Positions 8,386-18,139 are shown, numbered from the stretch's first letter. The stretch: 64,000 bases of DNA from JAIQFF01 sp963788505 (GCA_963788505.1 CAWBGY010000011.1:62001-126000), one strand, 5' to 3'. Program-made: numbers and translations. Notes: generated from the letters alone by a model not told the origin.

Positions 8386-11055
8386 TTAGTGTTCGACCTG
8401 GAACTGCGATGAGCTTCCCATCAGATAGAAGGCCGCCTTGGTGCGCCGCGTGTTGTCGGAAATTCCGGAGAGTGTGGTGACCAGGGTCCCCCGCATACTG
8501 TCCGACACCTGGCCGTGCAGCATTACGGCGGCCACCGCCGTTACCAATTGATCCGGATTGGCCGCCAGCGGCACGTAGCCCGAGAGATCCACGGTGGTGG
8601 TACCGCTCACCGATCCGTAGACCAGGGTGTTCACGAAATTGATTCGGGCTATGTCGGTGCTGGTGTTGAAAATCTCGAATTCGGGACCCAACAGTGTGGT
8701 GCCGTTAATTACGTGATCCGGGTGGTAGAAATTGAAGACTGTCGGTGAGAAGAATGGCGGCTGCTTCATGTCCGAGGCCCGATCCGACAGGGATGCGCCG
8801 TCCGATACTCCATTCATCGCGCGCAGCAGGTTGGCGATGAACAGTACCGGCTCTTTGAGCTTGCCATCGCTGGGCTGCACCTGGGCAGGATCATCGCCCC
8901 GCCTGGCCTCTGGATCGAGCAGGATCGCGGTGACGACTGCCTTCAGGTCGCCCCGCACCCCACTGCCATTGTCAGCGAATACGGCTGCCACACGGCCCAG
9001 ATATTCCGGAGTCGGATTGCTCGTCACCAGGCGCTGGATGAGCTGCTTGGAAATGAACGGGCCCACGTTGGGATGATTGAAAATGTTCTGCAGGGCAGCC
9101 GTCAGATCGGCTTGCGCCGTTCCGCCTGCCGGCAGGGTCACGCCATTCAGCAGCAGCTTCGTACCGGTATCGTGATGGCTGTCGAAGGGGATCATCGGCC
9201 CGCCGTAGTACTCAGGGTTGCGGAAGCGGGCAGTCGCGCCCGGTTGGGTGGGGTACGTCCATCCGGTAAAGGTATGGGAGAAACCCTCAATTGTGTCCTG
9301 GTCATAAGTGGGGATGGGGTTGCCGGAGCCATCCAGTTGCACCGTGCCGTCCTGATTCAGTTGCTCCAGGCCGATGGAGAATAGCTGCATAACCTCCCGG
9401 CCATAGTTCTCATTGGGGTCAACGCCGTTGTTGGGCTTATCGTTGTTCACCATGTCGAGATAGTTGCCCATCGTCGGGCTCAGCGTGACATCCGTCAGCA
9501 AAGTCGAGAAGTTGCCCAAGGCGTCGTTCTGAAACATGTTTTGCCAGAGCACAAAGGCGCTGGGATTATTCACCTTCACCGCCGAAGCCACCATGATCTG
9601 GGAAAGCGCCCATGCCACCCGCTGCCGCAGCTGGTCCTGACCGGTAAGCGCGTTGGTGAAAAATCGCTTTTGAACAAAGGACATGTCGTCATCCGTTCCG
9701 GGCGCGGGATAAGTCGAGATTGGCGCGGCGAACTGCTCGTTCAGGAAAGCCTGCATGCCTACTGCCTGCACGTGCGAGAGGGACTGCGGGTTTACACCCC
9801 AGGTGGACTGTTCGAGGAATCGTGCCGCCGCTGCGGCGCTCAACGTATTGGCTGAAGTGCCTACCTCCAGCGCAAACTCGTTGGAGGTCTTCGAGCCGGG
9901 ATCGGGATTGATCACCGTAACCTGCACCGTGCCGGCTTGCGCACTGGTCGCGGTGCCGGTCGCTGTGAGTTCAGTGGAGGAGATGAACGCGGTGGGCAGG
10001 AATGTGCCTCCGAAGGACACCACCGCGCCACTGGCAAATTTCTGGCCGGTGACCACCAGGGTGAAATCACCCACGGGAATCGTGGTGGGCAGCACTGCCG
10101 TCACTACGGGCGCCGGATTGGTGAGCGTTGCCGTGCTCGTCGAATTTGCGGTCGCATCCGCCACGCTGGTCGCTCGTATCTGGATTGAGCTGGGAGTCGG
10201 AACTGTGGCCGGCGCCTGGTAGAGTCCGGTCGCGGAAATCGTGCCAATCGTTGCATTGCCGTTCGGTATCCCGTTCACCGTCCAGGTCACTGCCGTGGTG
10301 GCGCCCGCGCCGCTTACGTTGGCAGCGTACTGAAAAGAAGATCCAGCCGTGATCTCGACCGCCGGCGGTACCACTTGTACCGCGACCTGTCCCGCGGTGG
10401 CCACTCGCACGTTCAAGGACGCCGTCGAGGTAACTTTGCCCGGATCAGGATTTTCGACCACGATGTTGACCACGCCCTTTTGCGCCAAGGCGGCGGTTCC
10501 CGTGGCCTTAATCTGGGTGGGGGACACATACGTGGTCGCCAGCGGCGTTCCCCCAAAGATGACTGTCGAACCGTTCACGAAGTTGCTGCCCCCGATGGTG
10601 AACGAGAAATTGCCGACCACAAAGAAGTTGGGGCTGATGGTCCAGGGTACGGGAATGGGATTCTGCAGACTGACCGAACCGGTGGCGGAAAGGGATTTGT
10701 CAGCCGTGCTGACGGCCTTGACTTTCACCGAATTCGGAGAGGGGAGGGCGCTCGGGGCTTTGTATTTCCCGGTTGCGTCGATGGTCCCCACGGTCGCATT
10801 TCCGCCGGCGATTCCGTTGACTGACCAGGTCACGGTCTGGTTCGTGTTGCCGGTGACCATGGCCGCAAACTGGGTGCTGTCTCCGGCGCGAACCACGGCG
10901 GTTGGAGGCGTAACCGTCATTCCGTTCGCGGTCGAGTCCGATCCCGACCCGCCCACGTTCATGCCTCCGCCGCAACCCGACCATACGAAAATGGCAAACG
11001 AAAGGACGACACTGCCGGCCCATCTTGCACCGTTAGACTTTGCGATTCCGATCAT
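8386..11055 (-). CDS. DUF1800 protein with N-terminal Ig-like and IPT/TIG domains, probable lipoprotein
   Basis: This 889-residue secreted protein begins with a lipoprotein-like signal (ASSVVLSFAIFVWSGCGGG-type h-region ending in Cys after SG). Residues ~45-130 and ~225-320 are Ig-like/Big2 modules with a repeated TWSVNGI(A/P)xGNATxGTI motif. Residues ~135-215 and ~325-400 are IPT/TIG domains. The C-terminal half (~405-889) is DUF1800, with AARFLEQSTWGVNP, LRQRVAWALSQIMV, NYGREVMQLFSIGL and GFSHTFTGWTYP. It precedes the DUF1501 gene. The modular tandem layout suggests a surface-attached adhesion or envelope complex, which is inference only. Confidence 0.85.
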   Translation of the reverse strand: MIGIAKSNGARWAGSVVLSFAIFVWSGCGGGMNVGGSGSDSTANGMTVTPPTAVVRAGDSTQFAAMVTGNTNQTVTWSVNGIAGGNATVGTIDATGKYKAPSALPSPNSVKVKAVSTADKSLSATGSVSLQNPIPVPWTISPNFFVVGNFSFTIGGSNFVNGSTVIFGGTPLATTYVSPTQIKATGTAALAQKGVVNIVVENPDPGKVTSTASLNVRVATAGQVAVQVVPPAVEITAGSSFQYAANVSGAGATTAVTWTVNGIPNGNATIGTISATGLYQAPATVPTPSSIQIRATSVADATANSTSTATLTNPAPVVTAVLPTTIPVGDFTLVVTGQKFASGAVVSFGGTFLPTAFISSTELTATGTATSAQAGTVQVTVINPDPGSKTSNEFALEVGTSANTLSAAAAARFLEQSTWGVNPQSLSHVQAVGMQAFLNEQFAAPISTYPAPGTDDDMSFVQKRFFTNALTGQDQLRQRVAWALSQIMVASAVKVNNPSAFVLWQNMFQNDALGNFSTLLTDVTLSPTMGNYLDMVNNDKPNNGVDPNENYGREVMQLFSIGLEQLNQDGTVQLDGSGNPIPTYDQDTIEGFSHTFTGWTYPTQPGATARFRNPEYYGGPMIPFDSHHDTGTKLLLNGVTLPAGGTAQADLTAALQNIFNHPNVGPFISKQLIQRLVTSNPTPEYLGRVAAVFADNGSGVRGDLKAVVTAILLDPEARRGDDPAQVQPSDGKLKEPVLFIANLLRAMNGVSDGASLSDRASDMKQPPFFSPTVFNFYHPDHVINGTTLLGPEFEIFNTSTDIARINFVNTLVYGSVSGTTTVDLSGYVPLAANPDQLVTAVAAVMLHGQVSDSMRGTLVTTLSGISDNTRRTKAAFYLMGSSSQFQVEH

Positions 11056-11441
11056 CTCTGATCCCCTTTCCTGAAGATCCGAGTACAGAAGGAGCGTTCA
11101 ATGGGCGCGTCGCCGGGGCGCGTCGCAGGTTTTCGAGTGGCGGATGAAGAGTAATGAAAGGCCGCTGACAAGCGAAGGTCTCCATGGTTCCATTCCGGGA
11201 CTGTGCCAATTCGGTACGCGGGCTGCTTTTCGGCGGTCCCGTCGGCGTTGCTGCGTCGCGGTTTTCGCTTCTCCAGGTACATGTCCTTGGGTAACGTCGC
11301 GGGAATGATCCGGGAGGGGAGTTTCTTCCGCCCTGAATTGAGCAACCCTCTGGGGCACATACAGTTGGACATTGCCGCAGGGGTGCGTCAAAATAACGGT
11401 TCGGCTTCGAACCCAAGATTAGAATCTGGAGAACTGATCGA
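11056..11441. other. Intergenic region without a convincing gene
   Basis: About 385 bp separate the divergent DUF1800 gene and fabH, so both promoters should lie here. Several overlapping frames are open, but none has a recognisable domain, ribosome binding site or conserved start. A TAGAAT hexamer at ~11420, 22 bases before the fabH start, is a weak -10 candidate. Confidence 0.4.
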
Positions 11442-12440
11442 GTGAGCCAACTGCTGCGCGCCAAGATTACTGCCCTGGGTGCTTATGTCCCGCCTCGTCT
11501 GCTGACCAACGATGATCTGGAAAAGCTGGTGGAGACTTCCAATGACTGGATCGTGGAACGCACCGGCATCCGCGAGCGCCACGTCGCGGACCCGGGCGTG
11601 GCTACCAGCGACCTCGCCACCGAAGCTGCCCGTCGGGCCCTCGCCCAGCGCGGCCTGGAGCCCTCCGAGCTGGACGCAATCATCGTGGCCACGGTCACGC
11701 CGGACATGTTCTTTCCCTCCACCGCCTGCCTGGTACAGCACAAGCTGGGGGCAAAAGGGGTTTGGGGATTCGATCTTTCAGCCGCCTGCTCGGCATTCGT
11801 TTATGCCCTGCAGACCGGGGCGCAATTTGTCTCGACCGGCGTCCACAAGAAAGTCATGGTGATCGGAGCGGATGTGATGTCCTCGATCATTGACTACACC
11901 GATCGCGCCACTTGCGTGATCTTTGGCGACGGAGCCGGCGCGGTCATCCTGGAGCCGGCCGAGGATGACTCCGTGGGCCTCATCGACTTCATTCACGAGG
12001 TGGATGGGTCAGGAGGCTGTTCGCTGTACATGCCGGGCGGAGGAAGCCTTCACCCCGCCACCCGGGAGACGGTGGACAAGCGCATGCACTACGTTCACCA
12101 GGACGGCCAGGCGGTTTTCAAGTTCGCGGTCCGCAAGCAGGCGGAAATTTGCGAAAAGATCCTGACCCGCAACCATCTGAAAGGCAGCGACATCGATACC
12201 TTCATCCCGCATCAGGCCAACCGGCGGATCATCACCGCCACGGCGGACCGTCTGGGGATGAGAGCGGAAAGCGTGGTCGTCAATATCGATCGTTACGGCA
12301 ACACCACTGCCGGGACCATTCCCTTGGCCATGGACACTGCCCGGCAGGAAGGTAAGCTCAAGAAGGGTGACCTGGTGTTGTTGGCGTCGGTGGGAGCGGG
12401 CTTCACCGTGGGCGCGACCCTGCTGCGCTGGGCCTTCTAG
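11442..12440 (+). CDS. fabH: 3-oxoacyl-ACP synthase III (FabH)
   Basis: FabH condenses acetyl-CoA (or branched acyl-CoA) with malonyl-ACP to start fatty acid synthesis. The 332-residue length is typical. The catalytic triad is visible: Cys116 in DLSAACSAFVYAL, His257 in FIPHQANRRI and Asn287 in RYGNTTAGTIP. The start is GTG 11442 with CTGGAGA upstream. No other fab genes are adjacent; a FabF-like synthase lies 6 kb away on the other strand. The gene is followed directly by a 192-bp tandem duplication. Confidence 0.96.
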   Translation: MSQLLRAKITALGAYVPPRLLTNDDLEKLVETSNDWIVERTGIRERHVADPGVATSDLATEAARRALAQRGLEPSELDAIIVATVTPDMFFPSTACLVQHKLGAKGVWGFDLSAACSAFVYALQTGAQFVSTGVHKKVMVIGADVMSSIIDYTDRATCVIFGDGAGAVILEPAEDDSVGLIDFIHEVDGSGGCSLYMPGGGSLHPATRETVDKRMHYVHQDGQAVFKFAVRKQAEICEKILTRNHLKGSDIDTFIPHQANRRIITATADRLGMRAESVVVNIDRYGNTTAGTIPLAMDTARQEGKLKKGDLVLLASVGAGFTVGATLLRWAF

Positions 12441-12448
12441 AAATTCTG

Positions 12449-12832
12449 TTCGATGTAGGCGCGAGCGTCCCCGCTCGTGCGGCAGCGCCACAGAAGACTC
12501 CGCACGAGCGAGGACGCTCGTGCCTACACTCGCCTATCCGTTCTTTTGCCGCTCGAATGCCTTCTGCAAATACCTTCGAGCCTCGTCCAGGGCGCCCTGG
12601 GTGTTGTCGTTGGTTTGCAGAGCCTGACGGTATTCATTGATTCGATGTAGGCGCGAGCGTCCCCGCTCGTGCGGCAGCGCCACAGAAGACTCCGCACGAG
12701 CGAGGACGCGCGCGCCTACACCTGCCTATCCGTTCTTTTGCCGCTCGAATGCCTTCTGCAAATACCTTCGAGCCTCGTCCAGGGCGCCCTGGGTGTTGTC
12801 GTTGGTTTGCAGAGCTTGACGATATTCGTTGG
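12449..12832. repeat. 192-bp tandem duplication including a palindromic element and the 3' end of the M1-like peptidase gene
   Basis: The block 12449-12640 is repeated at 12641-12832 with only a few differences. Each copy holds a family-B palindrome (TGTAGGCGCGAGCG ... complement, 12452-12526 and 12644-12719) followed by the same ~115 bp that encodes the last ~36 residues and beyond of the peptidase. Copy 2 is the functional 3' end, while copy 1 is an untranslated remnant next to fabH. Because the copies are nearly identical, the duplication is recent or maintained. Confidence 0.9.
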
Positions 12833-14741
12833 TGGCGCGCTCGCGTTGCCCGGTGACGTCAAATATCTTGCCCAGCTGGATGTGGCTCCAGACCTCGGTC
12901 CAGCGCGGCTCGCCGTCGCCGTTCAGGCTGTCGCGGTAGGCATTGGCCGCGGCCTGGTAGTTGCGCTGAAGGAAGAACACCTCGGCGATGCGGTAGTGCG
13001 CCAGGGAGCTGTTCTGGTTGACATCGAGCGCTTTATTGAACTCCAGCAGCGCGCCGGCAAGATCGCCTTGCTGGGTCAGGCCCTGGCCACGCTGGATAGA
13101 CGCTCTGAGCCTGATCTCGGCGGAATTTTTCAGCACCCGGTCATCCGGATCGATCACGATGCGGCGGGGCTTGCCGTAGGTTTCAATGTTGAACGGCGAA
13201 TTCGTACCCACGACTTCGATGCGTTTCTCCTCTGTCTTGCCATCGGTATCGATTTTGAGCTCTACCGGCATGCGGAAAAGATCGAGGTCCTGGGAAATCT
13301 CTCCTACCACCCGAAAGCCCTTGCCGTTGCCCAGCCGGTAGATGGTGTACTTGTCCTTGAATTCCGGCGCGCCGGTAGAGTCGAGCCACTGGGAGAAGAA
13401 CCAGGTGAGCTGCTGGCCGTAGTTCTGCTCGGCCAGAGCGCGAAAATCGTCGATGGAGGCTGATTTCCCGGCATATTTAGCGGCGAAAGTGCGCATGGTC
13501 TGATCGTATTTCTGATCACCCAGCACCCAGCGCAACATATGCAGGATCATGGCGCCCTTGTCGGTCACCAGAGACTGGAATTCGGGCGAGAACAGGTCAA
13601 GCTTCCCGGCGCTGGAAAGAGGGACAGTGTCGTAGGCCAACGCGCCGACCGACATATCCTTGACCACCTCCTCCAGACCCGCCACCCCGGCCGCCTGTTC
13701 GACGTAGCGCGCCTCGGAATAACGGGCGAAGCCGTCGCTCAGCCACCAGTCATCACGGGAAGCGGGACTGACCGAGGCGCCCCACCACTGGTGCGCGATG
13801 GTGTTGGCCAGCAACCGGTAATTCACCTTTTCGGTGACTGCCCGGCTGGCGATCGCTGCAATTCCGGGAGCCCAGGCCGCGGGAACTGTATCGTCCGGAA
13901 TCTCGACCACTCTCAAAGTGGTCGAAGGCGCGGGGCCGTAGAGGGTCACGAAGTAAGTGAATTCCTTGACTGCGGTGTTTGCATAACTGGCGCCCAGATT
14001 CTGGTGGTCGGGTTTTAGAAAGACGTGCAGATCCAGTCCGGCTTCATCGCTCTTGAATTCCTGGAAAATGCCGGCCACGATGGTGCCCGGGAAACTAGGC
14101 TTGTCCCAGCTAAAAACAAAGGTCTTGGTGGGCAGCGAGCCCGCCGGACGTTTTTCGGCGGGGGCGCTGCCGGCGGTTTCGCTTCCGCTGCCGATGACGG
14201 TCATGTGCGCCGGCACGGTGATGTGCATGGTGGCGGTGAAGCGGTTGATGCCGTACGCATTCACCGGAAACCAGCGTCCGGCGTACAGCAGGTAACTGGT
14301 GTCGTCGCCGATGTAGGCCAGCTTGAGGCCCTGCACCGGACTTTCATCGGCGGAATCCAGCACGCCCTCATATTCGAAAGTGAGCGAGGTCGAAGTGTCC
14401 TTCGCCAGAGGGGTGGCAAGCTGCACCCGCACGGTGGAGTCCTGGGTAACGCGCTCCGCGCTCAGCGGCTTGCCGGCCGCGTCGAGCACTTTGGTTACGC
14501 GCAGGGCATTGTGCAGGTCGAAAGTGGCGATATTCAGATCTTCTTCAAGCGCGGTAAACCGGACCACGGCCCGCGCGGTGATCTTGTGCAGATGGGGCGT
14601 GAGTTCAGCGTCAATCTGGTAGTCGTCTACCCGCAAGCGCATCTTCTCGGCGGCCCGGGCCGGTAACGACATCAAAAGCAAAGAGAAGCCAAGGCAGAGG
14701 AACAGGGCTCGACGCTGGCGCCTAAGTTGAAAGGGGATCAA
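12726..14741 (-). CDS. M1-family peptidase homologue with degenerate zinc site and C-terminal TPRs
   Basis: The likely start is TTG 14741 with AGGAGA eight bases upstream, giving ~671 residues with a signal peptide (LFLCLGFSLLLMSLPARAAE). The frame is open further to ATG 14813. The middle shows the M1 gluzincin fold, but the zinc motif HExxH is replaced by NTIAH (in LLANTIAHQWWG), and the third ligand region reads LSDGFARYSE instead of NEGFA. Only one of the three expected zinc ligands is kept. The last ~120 residues are TPR-like (LAHYRIAEVFFLQRNYQAAA, SHIQLGKIFDVTGQRERA). The protein is therefore probably a secreted binding or scaffold protein rather than an active aminopeptidase. Its 3' end is duplicated downstream. 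Confidence 0.8.
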   Translation of the reverse strand: MIPFQLRRQRRALFLCLGFSLLLMSLPARAAEKMRLRVDDYQIDAELTPHLHKITARAVVRFTALEEDLNIATFDLHNALRVTKVLDAAGKPLSAERVTQDSTVRVQLATPLAKDTSTSLTFEYEGVLDSADESPVQGLKLAYIGDDTSYLLYAGRWFPVNAYGINRFTATMHITVPAHMTVIGSGSETAGSAPAEKRPAGSLPTKTFVFSWDKPSFPGTIVAGIFQEFKSDEAGLDLHVFLKPDHQNLGASYANTAVKEFTYFVTLYGPAPSTTLRVVEIPDDTVPAAWAPGIAAIASRAVTEKVNYRLLANTIAHQWWGASVSPASRDDWWLSDGFARYSEARYVEQAAGVAGLEEVVKDMSVGALAYDTVPLSSAGKLDLFSPEFQSLVTDKGAMILHMLRWVLGDQKYDQTMRTFAAKYAGKSASIDDFRALAEQNYGQQLTWFFSQWLDSTGAPEFKDKYTIYRLGNGKGFRVVGEISQDLDLFRMPVELKIDTDGKTEEKRIEVVGTNSPFNIETYGKPRRIVIDPDDRVLKNSAEIRLRASIQRGQGLTQQGDLAGALLEFNKALDVNQNSSLAHYRIAEVFFLQRNYQAAANAYRDSLNGDGEPRWTEVWSHIQLGKIFDVTGQRERATNEYRQALQTNDNTQGALDEARRYLQKAFERQKNG

Positions 14742-14816
14742 AAGCACTCTCCTAAGACAAGTACGATAAACCGTAAGATGAAGATTGTGACTCAAAAGAT
14801 GCTGGCAGGACAAGGT

Positions 14817-16013
14817 TTAGCTTGTTTTTGGCACCCGGTCCGCGGCCCACACCGAGAACACCGCCTGGGCGGCACGATCCACCGGGTGTAGTTCTCCCTC
14901 CGTGGGCCCGCGGAGGCTTGCCTTTACAGCGTCCAGCCCTGCGATCATCCTCTCCCGGGCAGTGCCGTCGGGAATGATCTGATTGAGCTTTGCCACCACG
15001 TTTTCGGCGGTGAAATCGTGCTGCACCAGCTCGGGGACGACCTCCTTTCCCGCAATCAGGTTCACCATGGCGAAGTAAGGCACTTTGACTCGGGGACGAC
15101 CCACCCGGTAGGTCAAGGGCGAGACCCGGTAGACCATTACAAAGGGCGTTCCCATCATGGCTGCCTCGACGGTAGCCGTGCCGCTGGCGATGATCCCGGC
15201 GCGCGACTGGGCCAGAGCGGACAGGGCTTCTGGAACCAGGCGAATGGAGGAACGGTCCCCGATCAGTGATTGCAGGAAGCTGCGATCCAGGGTGGGCGCA
15301 ACCGGGAGCAGAAATTCGTAAGCCGGACCTAATTTCGCTGCCGATTCCAGAATCACCGGCGCATTCATGCGCACTTCCTTTACCCGGCTGCCGGGCATGA
15401 GCGTGATCCACGGCTTTGCCGCATCGAGTTGATGCTGCGCGGCATAGGCATCGCGATCGATTTCGGGGCGGGGAAGGTCGGCCAGGGGGTGACCGACAAA
15501 AGTCGCGTCCACGCCACGATCCCGGTAGAACTTTTCTTCAAAGGGAAAGATCACCAGAGCTTTGTCGACGTATTTCCGCAGCAGGCGCACCCGTCCCTGG
15601 CGCCAGGCCCAGAATTGGGGACAAACGTAATAGACCACGGGAATGCCGCGCTTGTGCATCTGCCGGGCGACTCTCCAATTGAACGCAGGAGAGTCGATGA
15701 CGATGGCGAGATCAGGCTTGCGCTTGTCCGCTTCCGCAATCAGCTTGTGAAACAGGCCCCAGATCTTGGGCAGGTGGCCGAGAATTTCCGAGATGCCGAC
15801 GACAGCCAGGTCTTTGGCGTCGACCACGGTGTCGCACCCCGCGGCCCGCATGCGGTCCCCGCCCACCCCGAAAAACTCCAGCCTTTGACCTGGTGCGGTC
15901 TGTGTGGTCGCGGGCGACTCGCCCGCGAGACGCTGCAAAGCTTCCATCAGCAGCGCGCCGTACATTTCGCCGGAGGCCTCCCCGGCGGAGATGAGAATTC
16001 GCACGGAGGACAT
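14817..16013 (-). CDS. lpxB: Lipid-A-disaccharide synthase (LpxB)
   Basis: LpxB is a GT19 glycosyltransferase that joins UDP-diacylglucosamine and lipid X at the inner membrane to form the lipid A disaccharide. The 398-residue protein starts MSSVRILISAGEASGEMYG and has DSPAFNWRVA, YYVCPQFWAWRQGR and FVGHPLADLP. Between the first helix and the next strand (EALQRL ... QRLEFFGVGGDRM) there are about 12 extra residues, AGESPATTQTAPG, relative to the E. coli protein. They are encoded by a GC palindrome at 15908-15928. That is an in-frame repeat insertion in a surface loop of an essential-type enzyme. The peptidase gene follows on the same strand. Confidence 0.93.
   Translation of the reverse strand: MSSVRILISAGEASGEMYGALLMEALQRLAGESPATTQTAPGQRLEFFGVGGDRMRAAGCDTVVDAKDLAVVGISEILGHLPKIWGLFHKLIAEADKRKPDLAIVIDSPAFNWRVARQMHKRGIPVVYYVCPQFWAWRQGRVRLLRKYVDKALVIFPFEEKFYRDRGVDATFVGHPLADLPRPEIDRDAYAAQHQLDAAKPWITLMPGSRVKEVRMNAPVILESAAKLGPAYEFLLPVAPTLDRSFLQSLIGDRSSIRLVPEALSALAQSRAGIIASGTATVEAAMMGTPFVMVYRVSPLTYRVGRPRVKVPYFAMVNLIAGKEVVPELVQHDFTAENVVAKLNQIIPDGTARERMIAGLDAVKASLRGPTEGELHPVDRAAQAVFSVWAADRVPKTS
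15908..15928. repeat. Family A GC palindrome inside lpxB
   Basis: The sequence is a near-perfect palindrome around CGGGCGACTCGCCCG and is read in the lpxB frame as AGESPA. The same core occurs at 28853-28877 inside lptE, where it is read as AGDSPA. Confidence 0.8.
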
Positions 16014-16042
16014 TGTAACGAACCAGGTGGAGACAGAGACTC

Positions 16043-16146
16043 GATGTAGGCGCGAGCGCCCCGCTCGTGCGGCAGGGGCAAGGACGAGGGCGGCGACCGA
16101 TGATGCTGGGAAGAGGGAGCACGAGCGAGGACGCTCGCGCCCACAT
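16043..16146. repeat. Family B inverted-repeat element
   Basis: The arms TGTAGGCGCGAGCGCCCCGC (16044 onward) and its complement ending near 16146 flank ~45 bp. The element fills most of the gap between lpxB and the ABC exporter gene. Other family B copies are at 12452, 12644, 23976-24031 and 62727-62760. Confidence 0.75.
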
Positions 16147-16170
16147 CTGACCCGCGCGGCCGGGGTCTAC

Positions 16171-18139
16171 CTAGTCGTCCGCGCCAGCCGTGACCTGCCC
16201 GCCGGCGCCGACCGGAATCTCCTGGTCTTTATATTGCAGCTGGTAGAGCTTGTAGTAAATGCCGCGCTGGGCCAGCAGTTGCTGGTGTGTACCTACCTCG
16301 CGCAGCTGGCCCTTGTGCATGACAATAATCTTGTCGGCGCGCTGGATGGTCGAAAGCCGGTGGGCGATGACCACGGACGTGCGGCCCTCGACCATGTGGT
16401 TGAGCGCATCGCGTACCCGCATCTCGGTTTCGGTGTCCACACTCGAAGTGGCTTCGTCCAGGATCAGAATTTTCGGGTCGTGGGCCAGCGCCCGGGCAAA
16501 CGAGATCAGTTGCTTCTGGCCGGTGGACAGCGTCGAACCGCGCTCGCGCACTTCTTCCTGGAACCCTTGAGGCAGCGTGCGGATGAAGTCGGCAAGATTC
16601 ACATCCTCGGCAGCTTTCTCCACGTCTTCATCCGTAATCCATCCCGTGCCCAGGCGGATGTTGCTCTCGACCGTTCCGCTGAACAGAAAGGGATCCTGCA
16701 GCACCACGCCGTAGCGGCGGCGGAGTTCCGGCAGGTCCATCTCTTTCACGTCCACACCGTCGATTTTGACTGCGCCCTTCTGCACGTCATAGAAGCGCAT
16801 CAGCAGCGAAATGATGGTGGTCTTGCCCGCGCCGGTATGGCCGACGATGGCGACGGTTTCGCCGGGTTCGATGGTGAAGGAAACATCGCGCAGGATCCAG
16901 TCCGGCTCGTGATCACTGCCCGCAGGTGTGGCGCGGGCGCCCTCGCCCGCGATCTTGCCGATACTCTTGTCCTTTACCTGTCCCTGTACCTTTGCCCTCA
17001 GCATCTTTGCCGTCAACCGGCGTATCGCGATACGCGAACCAGACGTGATCGAATTCGATGCGGCCAGGTCCGTCCGGCGTCTTGGTGACCGCGGGCGATG
17101 TGATCTCGGCGGGAGTGTCCAGCAATTTGAAGACGCGCTCGCTGGCCGCCATGGCCGACTGCAGGATGTTGTACTTTTCGCTGAAATCCTGAATGGGGCG
17201 GAAGAAACGTTGCGCGTACTGGATGAAAGCCGCCAGAACTCCGATGGTGGTCGCCCCCCGGATCACGTCGTTCCCGCCAAACCAGATGACGCAAGCGATC
17301 GCAGTGGCCGAAAGAATTTCCACCACCGGATAATAGACGGCGTGCGCCATGATGGCGTCCATGAAGGCGTCCATGTGGACTGCGTTCACTTCCGAAAACT
17401 TGTCGTAGGCGCGCTTCTCGCGATTGAAAAGCTGCAACACCACCATGCCGCTGACGTGCTCCTGCATGTAGGCATTGATGCGGGCGATGGCGACGCGAAT
17501 GCGCCGGTACGAGTCGCGTACCTTGTCGCGGAAAATCTTGGTGGCGATGGCGATCAAGGGCAAGACGGCGAAGGTAATCAGGGCCAGGTTCCGGTTCATG
17601 CGCAACATGAACCACACAATCCCGGCCAGCACGAAGACATCTTCAAAGATCGAGACCACGCCGGAAGTAAACATCTCGTTCAGCGCGTCCACGTCGGAGG
17701 TGGTGCGGGTCACCAGGCGGCCGACGGGGTTCTTGTCGTAGAAGCCGATGTGCATGCGCTGCAGGTGGCGGAAAATCTGGCTGCGCAAATCGAACATCAC
17801 CATCTGGCCCGCCCACTGCATGAAATAAATCTGAAGGTAGTCGAGCAGAAAGCTGAAGATCAGCAGGCCGACTCCGATGGCGGCGACCTGGGCGATTCCG
17901 ACCAGCGGCCGACTGCTCAGGAACGGGTCCAGAAGCGTGTGCCCGCCCGGAACCGGCGCCAGGTAGCGGTCGATGACCACCTTGGTAAGGTAGGGACCCA
18001 GAACGTCGGCCCCGACTTTCAGCAAAATCGAGCCGAGGGCGATCCCGGTTTGCCATTTGTAGGGGCGTAAATACTGGAGCAGCCGCTTCATCAGGCGGCT
18101 GTCATACGCTTTACCTAATACTTCTTCTTCTTGGGCCAT
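16171..18139 (-). CDS. ABC exporter (MsbA/heterodimeric-exporter-like), frameshifted in the linker
   Basis: The start is ATG 18139. Residues ~1-330 are a six-helix exporter domain (LQYLRPYKWQTGIALGSILL, LVTRTTSDVDALNEMF). The ATPase follows with A-loop WFAYRD, Walker A GHTGAGKTT, signature LSTGQKQLISFARAL and Walker B ILILDEATSSVD. Between WFAYRD and WILRDVSFTIEPG the reading frame changes (about 17010-16915), and some 35-40 extra residues are present, partly encoded by a GC palindrome at 16927-16952. Most exporters have only a few residues at this point. The shift is probably a sequencing error in this repeat-rich linker. The position near lpxB suggests lipid or LPS-precursor flipping, but the substrate is not certain. 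Confidence 0.85.
16927..16952. repeat. Family A GC palindrome inside the ABC exporter gene
   Basis: The palindrome is built on GCGGGCGCCCTCGCCCGC. On the minus strand it is read as AGEGARA within the linker between the first ATPase strand and WILRDVSF. It belongs to the same family as the repeats in lpxB, lptE, ybeY and before tsaB. Confidence 0.75.

Noticed and set aside
12367..12819. Two nearly identical small frames (CGSATEDSARART repeats)
   Set aside because: They arise from the 192-bp tandem duplication and palindrome, not from a repeated gene; no start context or homology is apparent.
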